DNA of 64,000 bases from the NCBI RefSeq assembly GCF_014645555.1, contig NZ_BMLY01000002.1, positions 1-64,000 on the forward strand, read 5' to 3'. The position numbers and the translations under genes were made by a program. The notes below the pieces were generated by a model. The model saw only the letters and a program-made list of their open reading frames with translations. It had not been told where the DNA came from and did not search any database. The first letter of the stretch is position 1, and every line of letters begins with the position of its first letter. This document shows positions 32,401 through 41,032 of this stretch, piece by piece. This DNA is from Silvimonas amylolytica (lineage in GTDB: Bacteria > Pseudomonadota > Gammaproteobacteria > Burkholderiales > Chitinibacteraceae).

Positions 32401-32615
32401 GTATCCCACACCTTGATATTTTCGGCAGGGATGAGACCTGCAAGGGCTGACTTGACTGGAGCGACGGTGTCGGCAAAGCACCCATTGAGCGCTATCAGTA
32501 CCTCGTGCTCGCCTCGCTGGCGCAAGAGCGCTTGGGTCAGCAACAGCGCGTAACGCCCGATACCGCGGGCCCGGCTGGATGCTTGCGCCCCCTGGAGATC
32601 AATAACTAACCGCAT
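29406..32615 (-). CDS. Large multidomain glycosyltransferase (two GT4 modules plus a partial third)
   Basis: The 1069-residue protein contains a first GT-B module (about 1-400) with ARGIGRYALLL, GGIDHRKNIEGLI and EGFGLPALEAMQCGKAVI. A second GT-B module (about 415-850) opens with SGISDYSAELLPAL and has a degenerate donor site (SRGETSGTVLDCMNYGLATI). The C-terminal ~190 residues begin LLVDISDLHGNGLHGSVDTG, which looks like the start of a third GT acceptor domain with no donor half. Such fused enzymes (WbdA-like, WbpX-like) polymerise O-chains. The ATG at 32615 overlaps the FkbM gene stop as TGATG; a TTG one codon earlier is less likely. Confidence 0.85.
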   Translation of the reverse strand: MRLVIDLQGAQASSRARGIGRYALLLTQALLRQRGEHEVLIALNGCFADTVAPVKSALAGLIPAENIKVWDTPAAVFSADPDNAERRVAAELIRESFLANLRPDWILIASTVEGLSDDVVVSIGQMTSDVPTAAILYDLIPLIHKEIYLTNPVSERWYLSKMDQLKKADLLLAISTSSGAEAVAHLGFDPLHVVNISAAVDERFTPGVVSAEDMSRLQKQYGLVRPFIMYTGGIDHRKNIEGLIAAYAKLPVSLRRAHQLAVVCSVQAVDRARLQKLAAEAGLGSDELVLTGFVSDDDLLTCYRACKFFVFPSWHEGFGLPALEAMQCGKAVIATDCSSLPEVVGRSDALFKAHNVQAITDKMFEVLENDAYRVELEQHGLTQATKFSWDASARITWEALEVRHGMRAVPKNVVKPRPRLAYISPLPPESSGISDYSAELLPALAVHYDIEVVVSQPEVTSEWVRNNHPIRSVQWFQENATNFDRILYHFGNSHFHSHMFGLLQAYPGAVVLHDFYLSGIVAHRELTGELPHGWARSLVECHGWAAVAERFQAKDIAEVIYRYPCNLPVLQDALGIIVHADYSRQLAMHWYGPDAADRWEQIPHLRQLPSGETKAQARATLEINEGDFVVCSLGFVAPTKLNHRLLNAWLTSPLALDPKCRLVFVGRNHEGDYGKEFLSTIKSSEARNRITITGWADGDIYRRWLAASDLGVQLRTMSRGETSGTVLDCMNYGLATIINANGSMAEMPENAVWMLPDSFEDEELMEALVTLWQDKVRREQLGAQAQMLIATKHSPAGCAAQYAAAIERFYADPDQQRYHLAQALKARSPILADADWAQIARAVARNIPAHPACRQLLVDISDLHGNGLHGSVDTGLATLLRGWLTAEHKGWHVEPVYFCEESSSYRYARFFVCRLLGLYDGWVQETLAEAWDGDVMVRLVQQPEVSQVEMAAIQEWFARGVAVQFLLDHDLGELGEEPAAAEIQAWQSWLQDTLAFDGVICLSSKTAHTLEDWLREADRKRTKGFVINSVPTNDNSAKGSSRQLSPDQASQLLQMLAAVRQMPQAGAPH

Positions 32616-33829
32616 CAAGCTACATCCCGTTCTTTGTGGTCAACACCACCGGTGATCTGTGTATAAACACGCTGGGCATATGGGGAAAGGTCGTCGATGC
32701 CAATACGTACAGCACTTTTGTTACCATCAAGCCCGTGCAAGGTAGAAAAATAGAGTGCCTGCAATTTCATGCGCACACCAGGGAAACGCCCGATCAGAGC
32801 GAGTATTGGCCGTTTCAAGCCCGGCGGACAGTGGCCCAGCAGGATCAGTAGCTTGCCCAGCATTCGACGCGAAAGGCTGCCTGGAGCCAGTTTTACAAAT
32901 GCTCGGGCAAAGCGCACACCGACCTTGGCCTCTCGCAACAAAACACGGAACGGCGCAGTGAGTCGCCAGGATTTGCTATGGATGACACCGCCATAGACAG
33001 TCCACCAGTAATGGGCCTCTTGTCGCGCTTTTCTGGCATCAAGTTCTGCCTCGTGCGCTCGCTTTTCCGCGCCTGCTACACGGGCTTCGGCATTGGTGGC
33101 GCGCTGTAACGCAGAAGAAAGCTGCTCCTCGGCCTGCGCCTGCGCGGCCATGACATAACGATCAAACACATTGGGCGGGTATTTGAAAGAAACCGCCAAC
33201 TCCTGATGTTCCGCAGCCACGTAATACCGATTAAGGCCATCAACATAGACAAGTTGATACCCTACTTCCAGCAGCAAAGGCTCCCAGCCTTGGTAAGACT
33301 CAATCTGGCTCATCGGAAGGGTTGCCTCGACCACGATGACCCATGGTCGATGGGCGACCCAATCATTGCCACTGAGCACTTGGGTTTCAAACCCTTCCAC
33401 ATCCACTTTCAGGAAATGTACTTCTTGACCAGCCGGGACATGTGTCTGCCACAGTGCAGCCAGCGTCGTGACCGTAACCTCTTCGGTTCTAGCAATGAAT
33501 CCGGCTTGCTGATGCTGTTGACCAATATTGTCATCCAGCGTGGAGAGCCCTGTGTCGGGCACGAACGTCATGGCCATGACGCCTGGCTGATCAGAAACAG
33601 CGACCCGAAGCGTGGTATCGCGCCGACGATCCAGGACCAACAACTGGTTCAGTTGTGGGTTGGGTTCAACATTGATGCCATGCCAGCCCCGGTCATAGAA
33701 GGCTTTCGTTACTGAGTCAGCAACGGGCCATGCAGCACCGACGTCAATATAAAAGCCGTTCTGAATCTGCTTGAGAGCACGCCAGAGAATGACATCTTCC
33801 AGATTCTGGGCGTAAGAAACAAAATTCAT
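32615..33829 (-). CDS. FkbM-family methyltransferase with coiled coil and C-terminal extension
   Basis: The first ~240 residues are an FkbM SAM-dependent methyltransferase: SYAQNLEDVILWRAL, FYIDVGAAWPVADSVT (SAM loop), NVEPNPQLN, and FLKVDVEGFETQVL. A coiled coil rich in Ala/Glu/Arg follows (~245-300) and then a basic, partly hydrophobic tail that may bind membrane. In ABC-transporter O-antigen systems a terminal methyl group at the non-reducing end can stop chain growth and be read by Wzt, with the coiled coil acting as ruler (compare WbdD). This is a candidate for that role. The ATG at 33829 overlaps the wzt stop by 4 bp. Confidence 0.85.
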   Translation of the reverse strand: MNFVSYAQNLEDVILWRALKQIQNGFYIDVGAAWPVADSVTKAFYDRGWHGINVEPNPQLNQLLVLDRRRDTTLRVAVSDQPGVMAMTFVPDTGLSTLDDNIGQQHQQAGFIARTEEVTVTTLAALWQTHVPAGQEVHFLKVDVEGFETQVLSGNDWVAHRPWVIVVEATLPMSQIESYQGWEPLLLEVGYQLVYVDGLNRYYVAAEHQELAVSFKYPPNVFDRYVMAAQAQAEEQLSSALQRATNAEARVAGAEKRAHEAELDARKARQEAHYWWTVYGGVIHSKSWRLTAPFRVLLREAKVGVRFARAFVKLAPGSLSRRMLGKLLILLGHCPPGLKRPILALIGRFPGVRMKLQALYFSTLHGLDGNKSAVRIGIDDLSPYAQRVYTQITGGVDHKERDVA

Positions 33830-35049
33830 TGTTGAGAGATTCCAATCTGCGGATCCAGCCATGCCACGCCAGCAAAATCCGTTTTATCCATATTTACAAC
33901 ATTGAACAGGAACGCCAGATCACGCCACTCATAATTGTTTTCCAAATGAGTATTAGTGCTGACGAGCGCCGTTTGCACTGAATAACTCCCTGGCCCAATG
34001 TTGGCGTCAAATTCGCACCGGAACATCACCTTGCTTCCTGCCGTAACGTGCCCGAGTGGCTGGTTTTTCAAGTCTGTATTTGTTCCGTAAACCACCTGTC
34101 CCAGACGGTCCTTGATGCTATAGCCCAGCACAAGACGAGGAATGTCTGCATTAACTTGTACTTCAATCTGCAAAATCACGCGCTCGCCTACATTGACATA
34201 TTCAACTCGCCGACCATCCTGATTGATCAAGGCAATATCAGTAACGAGCGCCTCGCCAGTCCCGGAAATTGTCTGTGTTTTACCGTCTTCTGTCTTGATC
34301 TGGCGAATTTGCTGGTCCTGCTTATCGGCCAGCAACGCGTTGTAATAATCCATTACCGCTTCTGGCTCGCCTTCCATGGCGACCTTGCCGCCGCTCAGCA
34401 AAATGGCTCGATCGCAGATACTTTGGATAGCCTGCTTGTCATGAGAAACAATCAGCAGAGTAGTGCCCTGTTTACTGAATTCGCGAATGCGATCAAAACT
34501 TTTGTGCTGAAAATAAGCATCACCGACCGACAAAGCTTCATCAACAATCAAGACGTCAGGGCGTACTGCCGTTGCGACACTGAATGCCAGACGCATTTGC
34601 ATGCCGCTGGAATACACTCGCACTGGATGGTCAAGGTAATCACCAATTTCAGCAAAGGCTTCAATTTGTGGCATCAGACCATCAATCTGATCTGCTTTGA
34701 GGCCCAAGAGCTGGGCAGACATGTATACGTTCTGCCTTCCAGTAAAGTCGGGGTGAAAGCCCATTCCTAGCTCGAGCATGGCGGCAACACGACCTGAGAT
34801 CGATACCGAGCCAATAGTCGGCGCGGTGGTCCCGGTAACCATTTTTAGCAGCGTGCTCTTGCCCGCGCCATTGACACCGATAATCCCAACCGCTTCCCCC
34901 GGAGCAATATTAAAACTGACGTCCTGCATCACCCACTTAAGGGTATGGTGCGATTTGCTGCCGGGAAGCAGCCACTCTGCAAGGCGTGACCAGCGGGTGG
35001 GGTATTGCTTGTATGCCTTGCCCAGGTTCTTAACGTTGATTGTCCCCAT
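33826..35049 (-). CDS. wzt: O-polysaccharide ABC transporter ATPase with carbohydrate-binding domain
   Basis: The 407-residue protein has an ABC domain with Walker A GVNGAGKST (58-66), signature YSSGMQMRL (146-154) and Walker B ending DE (170-171). After about residue 250 there is a Wzt C-terminal beta-sandwich (LQIEVQVNADIPRLVLGYSIKDRLGQ in part) that in other systems recognises the capped O-chain. It pairs with the preceding permease (TAATG overlap) to export the finished lipid-linked polymer to the periplasm. Confidence 0.95.
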   Translation of the reverse strand: MGTINVKNLGKAYKQYPTRWSRLAEWLLPGSKSHHTLKWVMQDVSFNIAPGEAVGIIGVNGAGKSTLLKMVTGTTAPTIGSVSISGRVAAMLELGMGFHPDFTGRQNVYMSAQLLGLKADQIDGLMPQIEAFAEIGDYLDHPVRVYSSGMQMRLAFSVATAVRPDVLIVDEALSVGDAYFQHKSFDRIREFSKQGTTLLIVSHDKQAIQSICDRAILLSGGKVAMEGEPEAVMDYYNALLADKQDQQIRQIKTEDGKTQTISGTGEALVTDIALINQDGRRVEYVNVGERVILQIEVQVNADIPRLVLGYSIKDRLGQVVYGTNTDLKNQPLGHVTAGSKVMFRCEFDANIGPGSYSVQTALVSTNTHLENNYEWRDLAFLFNVVNMDKTDFAGVAWLDPQIGISQQ

Positions 35050-35858
35050 TACAGCTCATCCACCATCTCTGCCGCATGCTTGCGGAACAGGTTCAATCCA
35101 AAGATACATAGCAGTATGCCTATCAGGGTAACCGGCAGCAGCGTAAACCATTGCGGCCATTGCCCTTGCACCAAAATTGCCTGACATGCCTCCACGACGC
35201 CCGCCATCGGGTTTAACAACAGCAAAATTCGGATTCGCTCAGGCAAAATGCTCGTGACATACACGATGGGTGTAAACCAGAACCAGAACTGCAGGAAAAT
35301 ACCAAAGAACTGACCGACATCCCGAAAAAATACGTTTAATACCCCAAGCGTAATTCCCAGGCCGATTGCAAACAGAATCATCACCGCCAAGACCGGTATC
35401 AACGCCAAGAACGGCAAGCCCGGAAAGTTTCCACTCAAGATCAGGAATACCGAAAACAGGCCAAAAACAATACAGAAATTCAGGCATGCGCTGCAAATGA
35501 TGATCACCGGCAGGCACAGACGCGGAAAACTGATTTTCTTGAGTAAATTAGCATTCTCAATGAACACGCCCTGGGCCCTAGTCACAATTTCTGAGAACAA
35601 ACCCCAAGTCAGCGAACCGGCACACAGGTAGATACTGTACGAAAAGGTGCTCGATGCACCAGGCAAGCGGGCCTTCATCAATTGGGAAAAGATCACGGTA
35701 TAAACGATGATCATGGCCAATGGATTAAGAACGTTCCACGCAGCACCAAGCAAGGAGTTGCGATAGCGCGACTGGAATTCGCGCTTGACGCTGCCAAGCA
35801 CGAACCCGCGGTAAGACCAGATTGATCTGGACAAGGCAATCAACATCAGATTTCTCAC
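35049..35858 (-). CDS. wzm: O-polysaccharide ABC transporter permease
   Basis: The 269-residue ABC-2 type membrane protein has the [28 protein letters not shown]-terminal amphipathic region and about six transmembrane helices, as in Wzm. The GTG at 35858 overlaps the manB stop (GTGA); an ATG four codons on is an alternative. It forms the exporter with Wzt. Confidence 0.94.
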   Translation of the reverse strand: MRNLMLIALSRSIWSYRGFVLGSVKREFQSRYRNSLLGAAWNVLNPLAMIIVYTVIFSQLMKARLPGASSTFSYSIYLCAGSLTWGLFSEIVTRAQGVFIENANLLKKISFPRLCLPVIIICSACLNFCIVFGLFSVFLILSGNFPGLPFLALIPVLAVMILFAIGLGITLGVLNVFFRDVGQFFGIFLQFWFWFTPIVYVTSILPERIRILLLLNPMAGVVEACQAILVQGQWPQWFTLLPVTLIGILLCIFGLNLFRKHAAEMVDEL

Positions 35859-37225
35859 TTCCCTTCGAGGATCAATGCTTCAAGGGCCGCGACACACTGG
35901 TTGACGCGTTCCGCGCTAGCGCGCGACTCCACATTCAGGCGCAACAGCGGCTCTGTGTTCGATGCCCGCACATTGAAACGCCAGTCGGCAAACGACATGC
36001 TGACGCCGTCCACCCGTTCGATCAGTTCGGCTTTGTCGCCGTACACCGCTTCAATCCGTGCCAGCACCGCCGGGACATCTTCCACGCGGTAATTGATCTC
36101 GCCGCTGCAGGGGTAAGCCTGCATGCGATCAGCCACGAGCGATGAGAGCGACTGCTGTTTGCGGCTAACGAGTTCCGTCACCAGCAGCCACGGGATCATC
36201 CCGCTGTCGCAATAAGCGAAATCACGGAAGTAGTGATGCGCACTCATCTCGCCGCCGTAAATGGCGTTCTCGGCGCGCATGCGTTCCTTGATGAAAGCAT
36301 GGCCGGTTTTGCTTTGCACCGGCACACCGCCCGCCTTTTCTACAACGTCGACCGTGTTCCAGGTCAGACGCGGATCGTGGATGATTTTCTCGCCCGGGTG
36401 GCGCGCAAGGAATGCATCAGCCAGCAAACCAACGATGTAGTAGCCCTCGATGAATTCACCGTGTTCATCAAACAGAAAACAGCGGTCGAAGTCGCCATCC
36501 CAGGCGATACCCATGTCCGCGCCGTGCGCCTTGACCGCGTTGGCGGTATCAGCCCGGCACTCGGGCAGCAGCGGGTTGGGAATGCCGTTGGGAAACGTGC
36601 CGTCCGGGTTGTTGTGCACCTTGATGAATTCGACCTTCACGTCAGAGGCCTTGAAGCGTGCTTCCAGCGCATCAATCACGTGACCGGCCGCGCCGTTGCC
36701 CGCGTTGACGACCAGCTTGACCGGCTTGAGCGCAGCGGCATCAATGTAGGTCAGCAGGTGATCCACATAGGCGTCGAGAATCGACATCTGCGTCAGCGTG
36801 CCGCGCTTGCCTGCCGGGCCGAAGTTATTCTCTTCCGCGAGGCGCTGGATATCACGCAGGCCGGAGTCGCCGCTGATAGGCTGAGCGCCGCGCTTGACCA
36901 GTTTCATCCCGTTGTAATCCATCGGGTTGTGACTGGCGGTCACTTCAACGCCGCCATCCACGTCCAGATGGAACGCGGCAAAGTAGATTTCTTCGGTGCC
37001 GGTCATGCCGATGTCAATCACGTCTGCACCGGCGTCCATCAAGCCATTGGCCAGTGCCAGCTTGAGCGATTCCGACGTCAGCCGGACATCGCCCCCCACC
37101 GCCATGCTGCGCGGCTTGAGCAACTCGCCATAGGCGCGGCCGATACGGTAAGCGATGTCTTCGTTGAGTTCATCGCCCAGACGGCCACGGATGTCGTAGG
37201 CCTTGAAACAGGTCAGTTTGGTCAT
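35855..37225 (-). CDS. manB: Phosphomannomutase/phosphoglucomutase (copy 1)
   Basis: This enzyme interconverts mannose-6-P and mannose-1-P for GDP-mannose. The 456-residue alpha-D-phosphohexomutase has the phosphoserine loop TASHNP (Ser98), the metal loop DGDFDRCF, the sugar-binding [10 protein letters not shown], and the phosphate-binding [10 protein letters not shown] near the C-terminus. It is 6 bp after manC and overlaps wzm by 4 bp. A paralogue lies at 53812-55206. Confidence 0.96.
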   Translation of the reverse strand: MTKLTCFKAYDIRGRLGDELNEDIAYRIGRAYGELLKPRSMAVGGDVRLTSESLKLALANGLMDAGADVIDIGMTGTEEIYFAAFHLDVDGGVEVTASHNPMDYNGMKLVKRGAQPISGDSGLRDIQRLAEENNFGPAGKRGTLTQMSILDAYVDHLLTYIDAAALKPVKLVVNAGNGAAGHVIDALEARFKASDVKVEFIKVHNNPDGTFPNGIPNPLLPECRADTANAVKAHGADMGIAWDGDFDRCFLFDEHGEFIEGYYIVGLLADAFLARHPGEKIIHDPRLTWNTVDVVEKAGGVPVQSKTGHAFIKERMRAENAIYGGEMSAHHYFRDFAYCDSGMIPWLLVTELVSRKQQSLSSLVADRMQAYPCSGEINYRVEDVPAVLARIEAVYGDKAELIERVDGVSMSFADWRFNVRASNTEPLLRLNVESRASAERVNQCVAALEALILEGK

Positions 37226-37231
37226 TGCTTT

Positions 37232-38659
37232 TTATTTCTGTGGAACACGGCCGTAGGTATCTTCAAAACGCACGATATCGTCCTCGCCCAGATACGGGCC
37301 GGACTGCACTTCGATGATTTCGAGCGGGATCTTGCCTGGGTTGCGCAGACGGTGCGTCACGCCCAGCGGAATGTAAGTGGACTGGTTTTCAGTCAGCAAG
37401 AGTTCCTGCTCACCATTGGTGACAACTGCCGTGCCCTTCACGACGATCCAGTGCTCGGCGCGGTGGTGATGCATCTGCAGGCTCAGCGAGCAATCCGGAT
37501 TGACAATGATGCGCTTGACCTGGAAGCGATCTTCCTGGTCCAGGCCTTCATAACTACCCCAAGGACGGAATACCTTGCGATGAGTTACGGACTCACTGCG
37601 GCCAGACTCGCTCAGGCGCTGAACAATCTTTTTAACGTCCTGCGCATGCTCTTTCGTAGCCACGAGAATGGCATCGGCTGTTTCAACAATGACCAGGTTG
37701 TCCACGCCAATAGCCGCGATCATGCGGTTTTCGGCACGGATATAGCTATTGGTCACGCGATCTGCCATCACATCACCCAGCAGATTGTTGCCATTGGCAT
37801 CAGCTTGCGCCACCTCAGCCAGCGCCGACCAGGAACCGATGTCGCTCCAGCCCAGGCCCGCCGCTTCAACCACGACGGCGTGTTTGGTGTGTTCCATGAC
37901 GGCGTAGTCAATGGAATCCTCCGGGCAGGCCGAGAAGCTTTCGTGATCGAGGCGCAGAAAATCCTTGTCCGTTTCTGCGTGTTCAACCGAGAACGTCACT
38001 TGTTTGAGGATATCTGGACGGATCAGGCCCAGCTCTTCCAGGTACACGCTGGCTTTGAACAGGAACATGCCGCTGTTCCAGTAGTACCCACCCGCAGCCA
38101 AAAAGCCCTCAGCCTTGGCGTGATCAGGCTTCTCAACGAACGCATCAACTGCGTAACCGCCATCCAACTCAGCCAGCGCGGCGCCACGACGGATATAGCC
38201 GTAACCGGTATTCGGGGAAGTCGGCTGAATGCCAAAGGTCACCAGCTTGCCCGCGGCCGCTGCTTTGGCCGCACGCGCGACCAGGTCACAGAAGGTCTTG
38301 TCGTTCTGGATCACGTGATCCGACGGCAGCACCAGGATCATGGCATCCGGGTCATTCTTCACCGCCACCAGTGCGGCAGCAGCCACAGCCGGCGCGGTGT
38401 TGCGGCCAACCGGCTCCAGGATCACGGCAGACGGTTCGATACCAATGGCGCGCATTTGCTCGGCAACAAGGAAACGCTGTTCCTGGTTAGTAATGAACAT
38501 GGGCGCCTGTGTCCCGGAAAGCCCGTCAAGACGCTGAGCAGTTTGCTGCACCAGAGTCTGATCGCCATACAGGGCGAGATACTGCTTGGGATAACCGCCA
38601 CGCGAAAGTGGCCACATACGGGTGCCACTGCCCCCGCACAAAATAACCGGAGTAATCAT
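37232..38659 (-). CDS. manC: Mannose-1-phosphate guanylyltransferase / mannose-6-phosphate isomerase (copy 1)
   Basis: The 475-residue bifunctional type II enzyme has the N-terminal pyrophosphorylase signature CGGSGTRMWP (8-17) and FVEKPD. The C-terminal cupin-type isomerase domain contains [12 protein letters not shown] and [10 protein letters not shown]. It makes GDP-mannose for gmd and for the mannosyltransferases. It lies 60 bp after the small cupin gene. Confidence 0.96.
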   Translation of the reverse strand: MITPVILCGGSGTRMWPLSRGGYPKQYLALYGDQTLVQQTAQRLDGLSGTQAPMFITNQEQRFLVAEQMRAIGIEPSAVILEPVGRNTAPAVAAAALVAVKNDPDAMILVLPSDHVIQNDKTFCDLVARAAKAAAAGKLVTFGIQPTSPNTGYGYIRRGAALAELDGGYAVDAFVEKPDHAKAEGFLAAGGYYWNSGMFLFKASVYLEELGLIRPDILKQVTFSVEHAETDKDFLRLDHESFSACPEDSIDYAVMEHTKHAVVVEAAGLGWSDIGSWSALAEVAQADANGNNLLGDVMADRVTNSYIRAENRMIAAIGVDNLVIVETADAILVATKEHAQDVKKIVQRLSESGRSESVTHRKVFRPWGSYEGLDQEDRFQVKRIIVNPDCSLSLQMHHHRAEHWIVVKGTAVVTNGEQELLLTENQSTYIPLGVTHRLRNPGKIPLEIIEVQSGPYLGEDDIVRFEDTYGRVPQK

Positions 38660-38719
38660 CTTCGTAAATTCCAGAAAACTGTTGAAACGCGTCCCCGACT
38701 TGAGCGGGGCGAATCACGA

Positions 38720-39055
38720 TCAGGCGGCGCTATCTACCAGGAACTTGTCATTGAGTGCACCCGGTGTCTTCACGACCACATTTACCGCGTCGGTGAGTGC
38801 TTCAAAATCAGTTGCTTCACCAGGTTGCAAAACAATAATGTCGCCGGCGTGCCATTCTTTATCGAGCATTCTTACTGTGCCCGAGAGTACCAGCGTGATT
38901 TCTGTGGCTACCTTGTGGTAATGCAATGCTTCTTTTTCACCAGCCACATAGCTTTTCACTGCAACTTCACATTGATCGGTATGGAACGCGGTCGGCTTGA
39001 AAGCTCCCACAAACCACCCTTTGAACATATCTTCCAGTCTTGCTGACTGCATCAA
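38720..39055 (-). CDS. Small single-domain cupin protein
   Basis: The 111-residue protein is one cupin barrel. Motif 1 is seen as HYHKVATEITLVLSG and motif 2 as PGEATDFEALTDAVNVVVKTPG. Two histidines and a glutamate of a metal site are recognisable in motif 1. Small cupins of this kind act as sugar isomerases, epimerases or sensors; the function here is unknown. Its ATG overlaps the upstream nucleotidyltransferase stop by 4 bp. It is the last member of the coupled cassette. Confidence 0.78.
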   Translation of the reverse strand: MMQSARLEDMFKGWFVGAFKPTAFHTDQCEVAVKSYVAGEKEALHYHKVATEITLVLSGTVRMLDKEWHAGDIIVLQPGEATDFEALTDAVNVVVKTPGALNDKFLVDSAA

Positions 39056-39783
39056 ACTCTCCGGTGGTCAATTGCAGCTTCAAACTGCTGCAACTGCCGT
39101 TCTGTTTTAAGCGGGTGATACTGTTTGGCTTCGATGTGCTTCACGCCGATGGCCACTTGCTCAAGAATCAGTTCATTGAGCGCCGGACAAATGTAGAACA
39201 ACCCGTTAACCGAGGCATCCTTGCGGATCATGTTCTGTACTGCCCGGACAAAATCATTGCCTTTGGCAAACCAGTAGAACCCGGCAGTGGCATGCCGACT
39301 GATCGGGTTCTTCTCTGCAGCTTCAACGACAAGACCCGTTTCATCCAGTCGCACATAAGAATAACGCGGATGAACAGACTGGAATGTGATGGTTCCGGCA
39401 CCGTAGTGCGCCTCACGGAACCCGGCAATGACTTCAAGAGGATTGATATCAATCAGTTCATTGCCGTTGAGAATCAACAGTTCTTCATCATTGTCGATCT
39501 CGCTAGCCGCCAGCAGCGCAGTGCAAGCGGCGCCGCGCGTGTCTTCCGCAACCCGAAGGATAGTGGCCTCAGGCGAAAGCAACGTAACAATATTGTCGAG
39601 GTGGTAACGACGAATATCCTGCCCACGCAGGGCAACAATGAACTGTGCATTGCTGATGGCCGAACACCCCAGGATCAGGCGCTCGATCAATGGCACACCT
39701 TCAAGTTCGGTGAGGCACAACGGGTAAGCCCCATCATGCATGTCGACGCCACTGTTGCCAGCGGCCAGGATCAACACATTCAT
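39052..39783 (-). CDS. Degenerate nucleotidyltransferase-fold protein
   Basis: The 243-residue protein aligns by eye with sugar nucleotidyltransferases (MNVLILAAG start, RGAACTALLAASEID, GFYWFAKGNDFV) and with the paralogue at 41029-41787. The catalytic signature is lost. Where active enzymes have G-x-G-S/T-R and PKPL, this one has GNSGVDM and YPLCL, with neither the arginine nor the lysine. The metal-site NSD of the paralogue is NGN here. It may be a structural or regulatory partner rather than an enzyme, or may use another chemistry. Both ends overlap neighbours by 4 bp (ATGA). Confidence 0.75.
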   Translation of the reverse strand: MNVLILAAGNSGVDMHDGAYPLCLTELEGVPLIERLILGCSAISNAQFIVALRGQDIRRYHLDNIVTLLSPEATILRVAEDTRGAACTALLAASEIDNDEELLILNGNELIDINPLEVIAGFREAHYGAGTITFQSVHPRYSYVRLDETGLVVEAAEKNPISRHATAGFYWFAKGNDFVRAVQNMIRKDASVNGLFYICPALNELILEQVAIGVKHIEAKQYHPLKTERQLQQFEAAIDHRRV

Positions 39784-40412
39784 GCCGATGCCCCTTTTTC
39801 GATGTCGGCGATACGCTTGGTGATGTTCTGCAAATTGACTTCTTCTACGTCATGCACCACGAGCAGATGTGCGCCAGCCGCCCGAGCCGCGCGAATGCCG
39901 TTCTCATTGTCTTCAACCACCAGACATTCATGGGGCTCAATACCCAGCATCGACATCGCCTTGAGATAGATCTCCGGATCCGGCTTGGCACGGGTGATAT
40001 CCGAAGTCGACAGCATGGCATCCAGATAAGGTGTAAGGCGTGCCTTCTCCATCATGACCTCGACGGTTTTTCTGATGGAATTGGAAGCAACTGCCAATTT
40101 ATATCCGCGAGCCCGTAGCGTGCTCAGCGCGTATTCGTGCACAAAGCGTGGCTTGCACTGCGTATGCACGATTTCCATGGTGTAAGACTGCTTCATCTCG
40201 TTGATGAATGCGTGCAGGCCTTCGGGCAAACCGCGCTCAATCGAGAGCATTTCCAGTTTTTTCCCGGTGGGCAGCCCGTCGTACACCGTCAGATGTTCAT
40301 ACCGGCTGATTTCAAAGCCAAAAAGCTTCAAAGCACGGTTAAGTGCTTCATAGTGCCAATCCTTGGCTTCGATCAGCACACCATCCATATCGAAAACAAC
40401 GGCTTTGATCAC
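39780..40412 (-). CDS. HAD-superfamily phosphatase (beta-phosphoglucomutase-like)
   Basis: The 210-residue HAD subfamily I hydrolase has the nucleophile motif FDMDGVL (Asp8, Asp10), SNS of motif II near residue 110, Lys in the AKPDPEIY motif III, and VVEDNENG motif IV. All catalytic residues are present. It could dephosphorylate a sugar or polyol phosphate or act as a phosphomutase. Context inside the coupled cassette suggests a step in making an activated precursor for the O-polysaccharide. Substrate unknown. Confidence 0.85.
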   Translation of the reverse strand: MIKAVVFDMDGVLIEAKDWHYEALNRALKLFGFEISRYEHLTVYDGLPTGKKLEMLSIERGLPEGLHAFINEMKQSYTMEIVHTQCKPRFVHEYALSTLRARGYKLAVASNSIRKTVEVMMEKARLTPYLDAMLSTSDITRAKPDPEIYLKAMSMLGIEPHECLVVEDNENGIRAARAAGAHLLVVHDVEEVNLQNITKRIADIEKGASA

Positions 40413-41032
40413 GAAGCTTCTCCGAAAAAGCGCTGTGCATCTTCCGGAAAATCAGTACAGAGCGTCAAACGATCATGGTGGGCAACCCGCCGCAGCATGG
40501 CCCACATGGGCAAATGATCCCGCCGATGCAAATCTGGCGAGACAATACACACCTCCTTGCCTTGCACCAGAAACTGCTCAACGCAATCAGCGTCAAACCA
40601 GTCCCCATGAAACGCGTCCAGCCAAATGCCTTTGACGCGTTCAACCCAAGGGATTTCCCGCTCGACTTCACTGATCCGTGCAAAGACCGGCATACCCAGA
40701 TCCAGATAAGCCTTCATGTCCGGAATTGACATATCAAATACGAACCAGTCCTGGTCCGGATAATCTTTCATCATACGATGGATAGTCGCCGCCATACCAT
40801 CAGCCTTGACGTTGAGTGCAAGCGTCAGACGCCCATCAGGCACGCTATCAAGGAACGATGCAAATGTCTGCTCGTTTCCGGTCGGCATGTCATGCGAAAT
40901 CACTAGAGTGCCGGCACAATCGCGCACATCGGTTTCCGTGCCGAAACCCAGAGAGAACGAACGCTCAAATGCCGTCACAGTGTTCTTCTCTTCGACTGAC
41001 TTCCAGTAGCCACGATGGCTGAGGATTTTCAT
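40409..41032 (-). CDS. Glycerophosphodiester phosphodiesterase-like (GDPD/TIM-barrel) protein
   Basis: The 207-residue protein has the GDPD active-site layout: ILSHRGYW, then TAFERSFSLGFGTETDV (the E-x-D pair), then VISHD. It is shorter than typical GDPDs (~250). Cytoplasmic enzymes of this fold hydrolyse or transfer glycerophosphodiesters. Here it sits between a nucleotidyltransferase and a HAD phosphatase, with 4-bp overlaps on both sides, so a role in glycerol-phosphate-like substituents is possible but unproven. Confidence 0.8.
   Translation of the reverse strand: MKILSHRGYWKSVEEKNTVTAFERSFSLGFGTETDVRDCAGTLVISHDMPTGNEQTFASFLDSVPDGRLTLALNVKADGMAATIHRMMKDYPDQDWFVFDMSIPDMKAYLDLGMPVFARISEVEREIPWVERVKGIWLDAFHGDWFDADCVEQFLVQGKEVCIVSPDLHRRDHLPMWAMLRRVAHHDRLTLCTDFPEDAQRFFGEAS

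Noticed and set aside
36233-39046. 937-residue plus-strand ORF
   Set aside because: It is antisense to manB, manC and the cupin gene, which are clearly identified. The length is explained by strong codon bias of the minus-strand genes.
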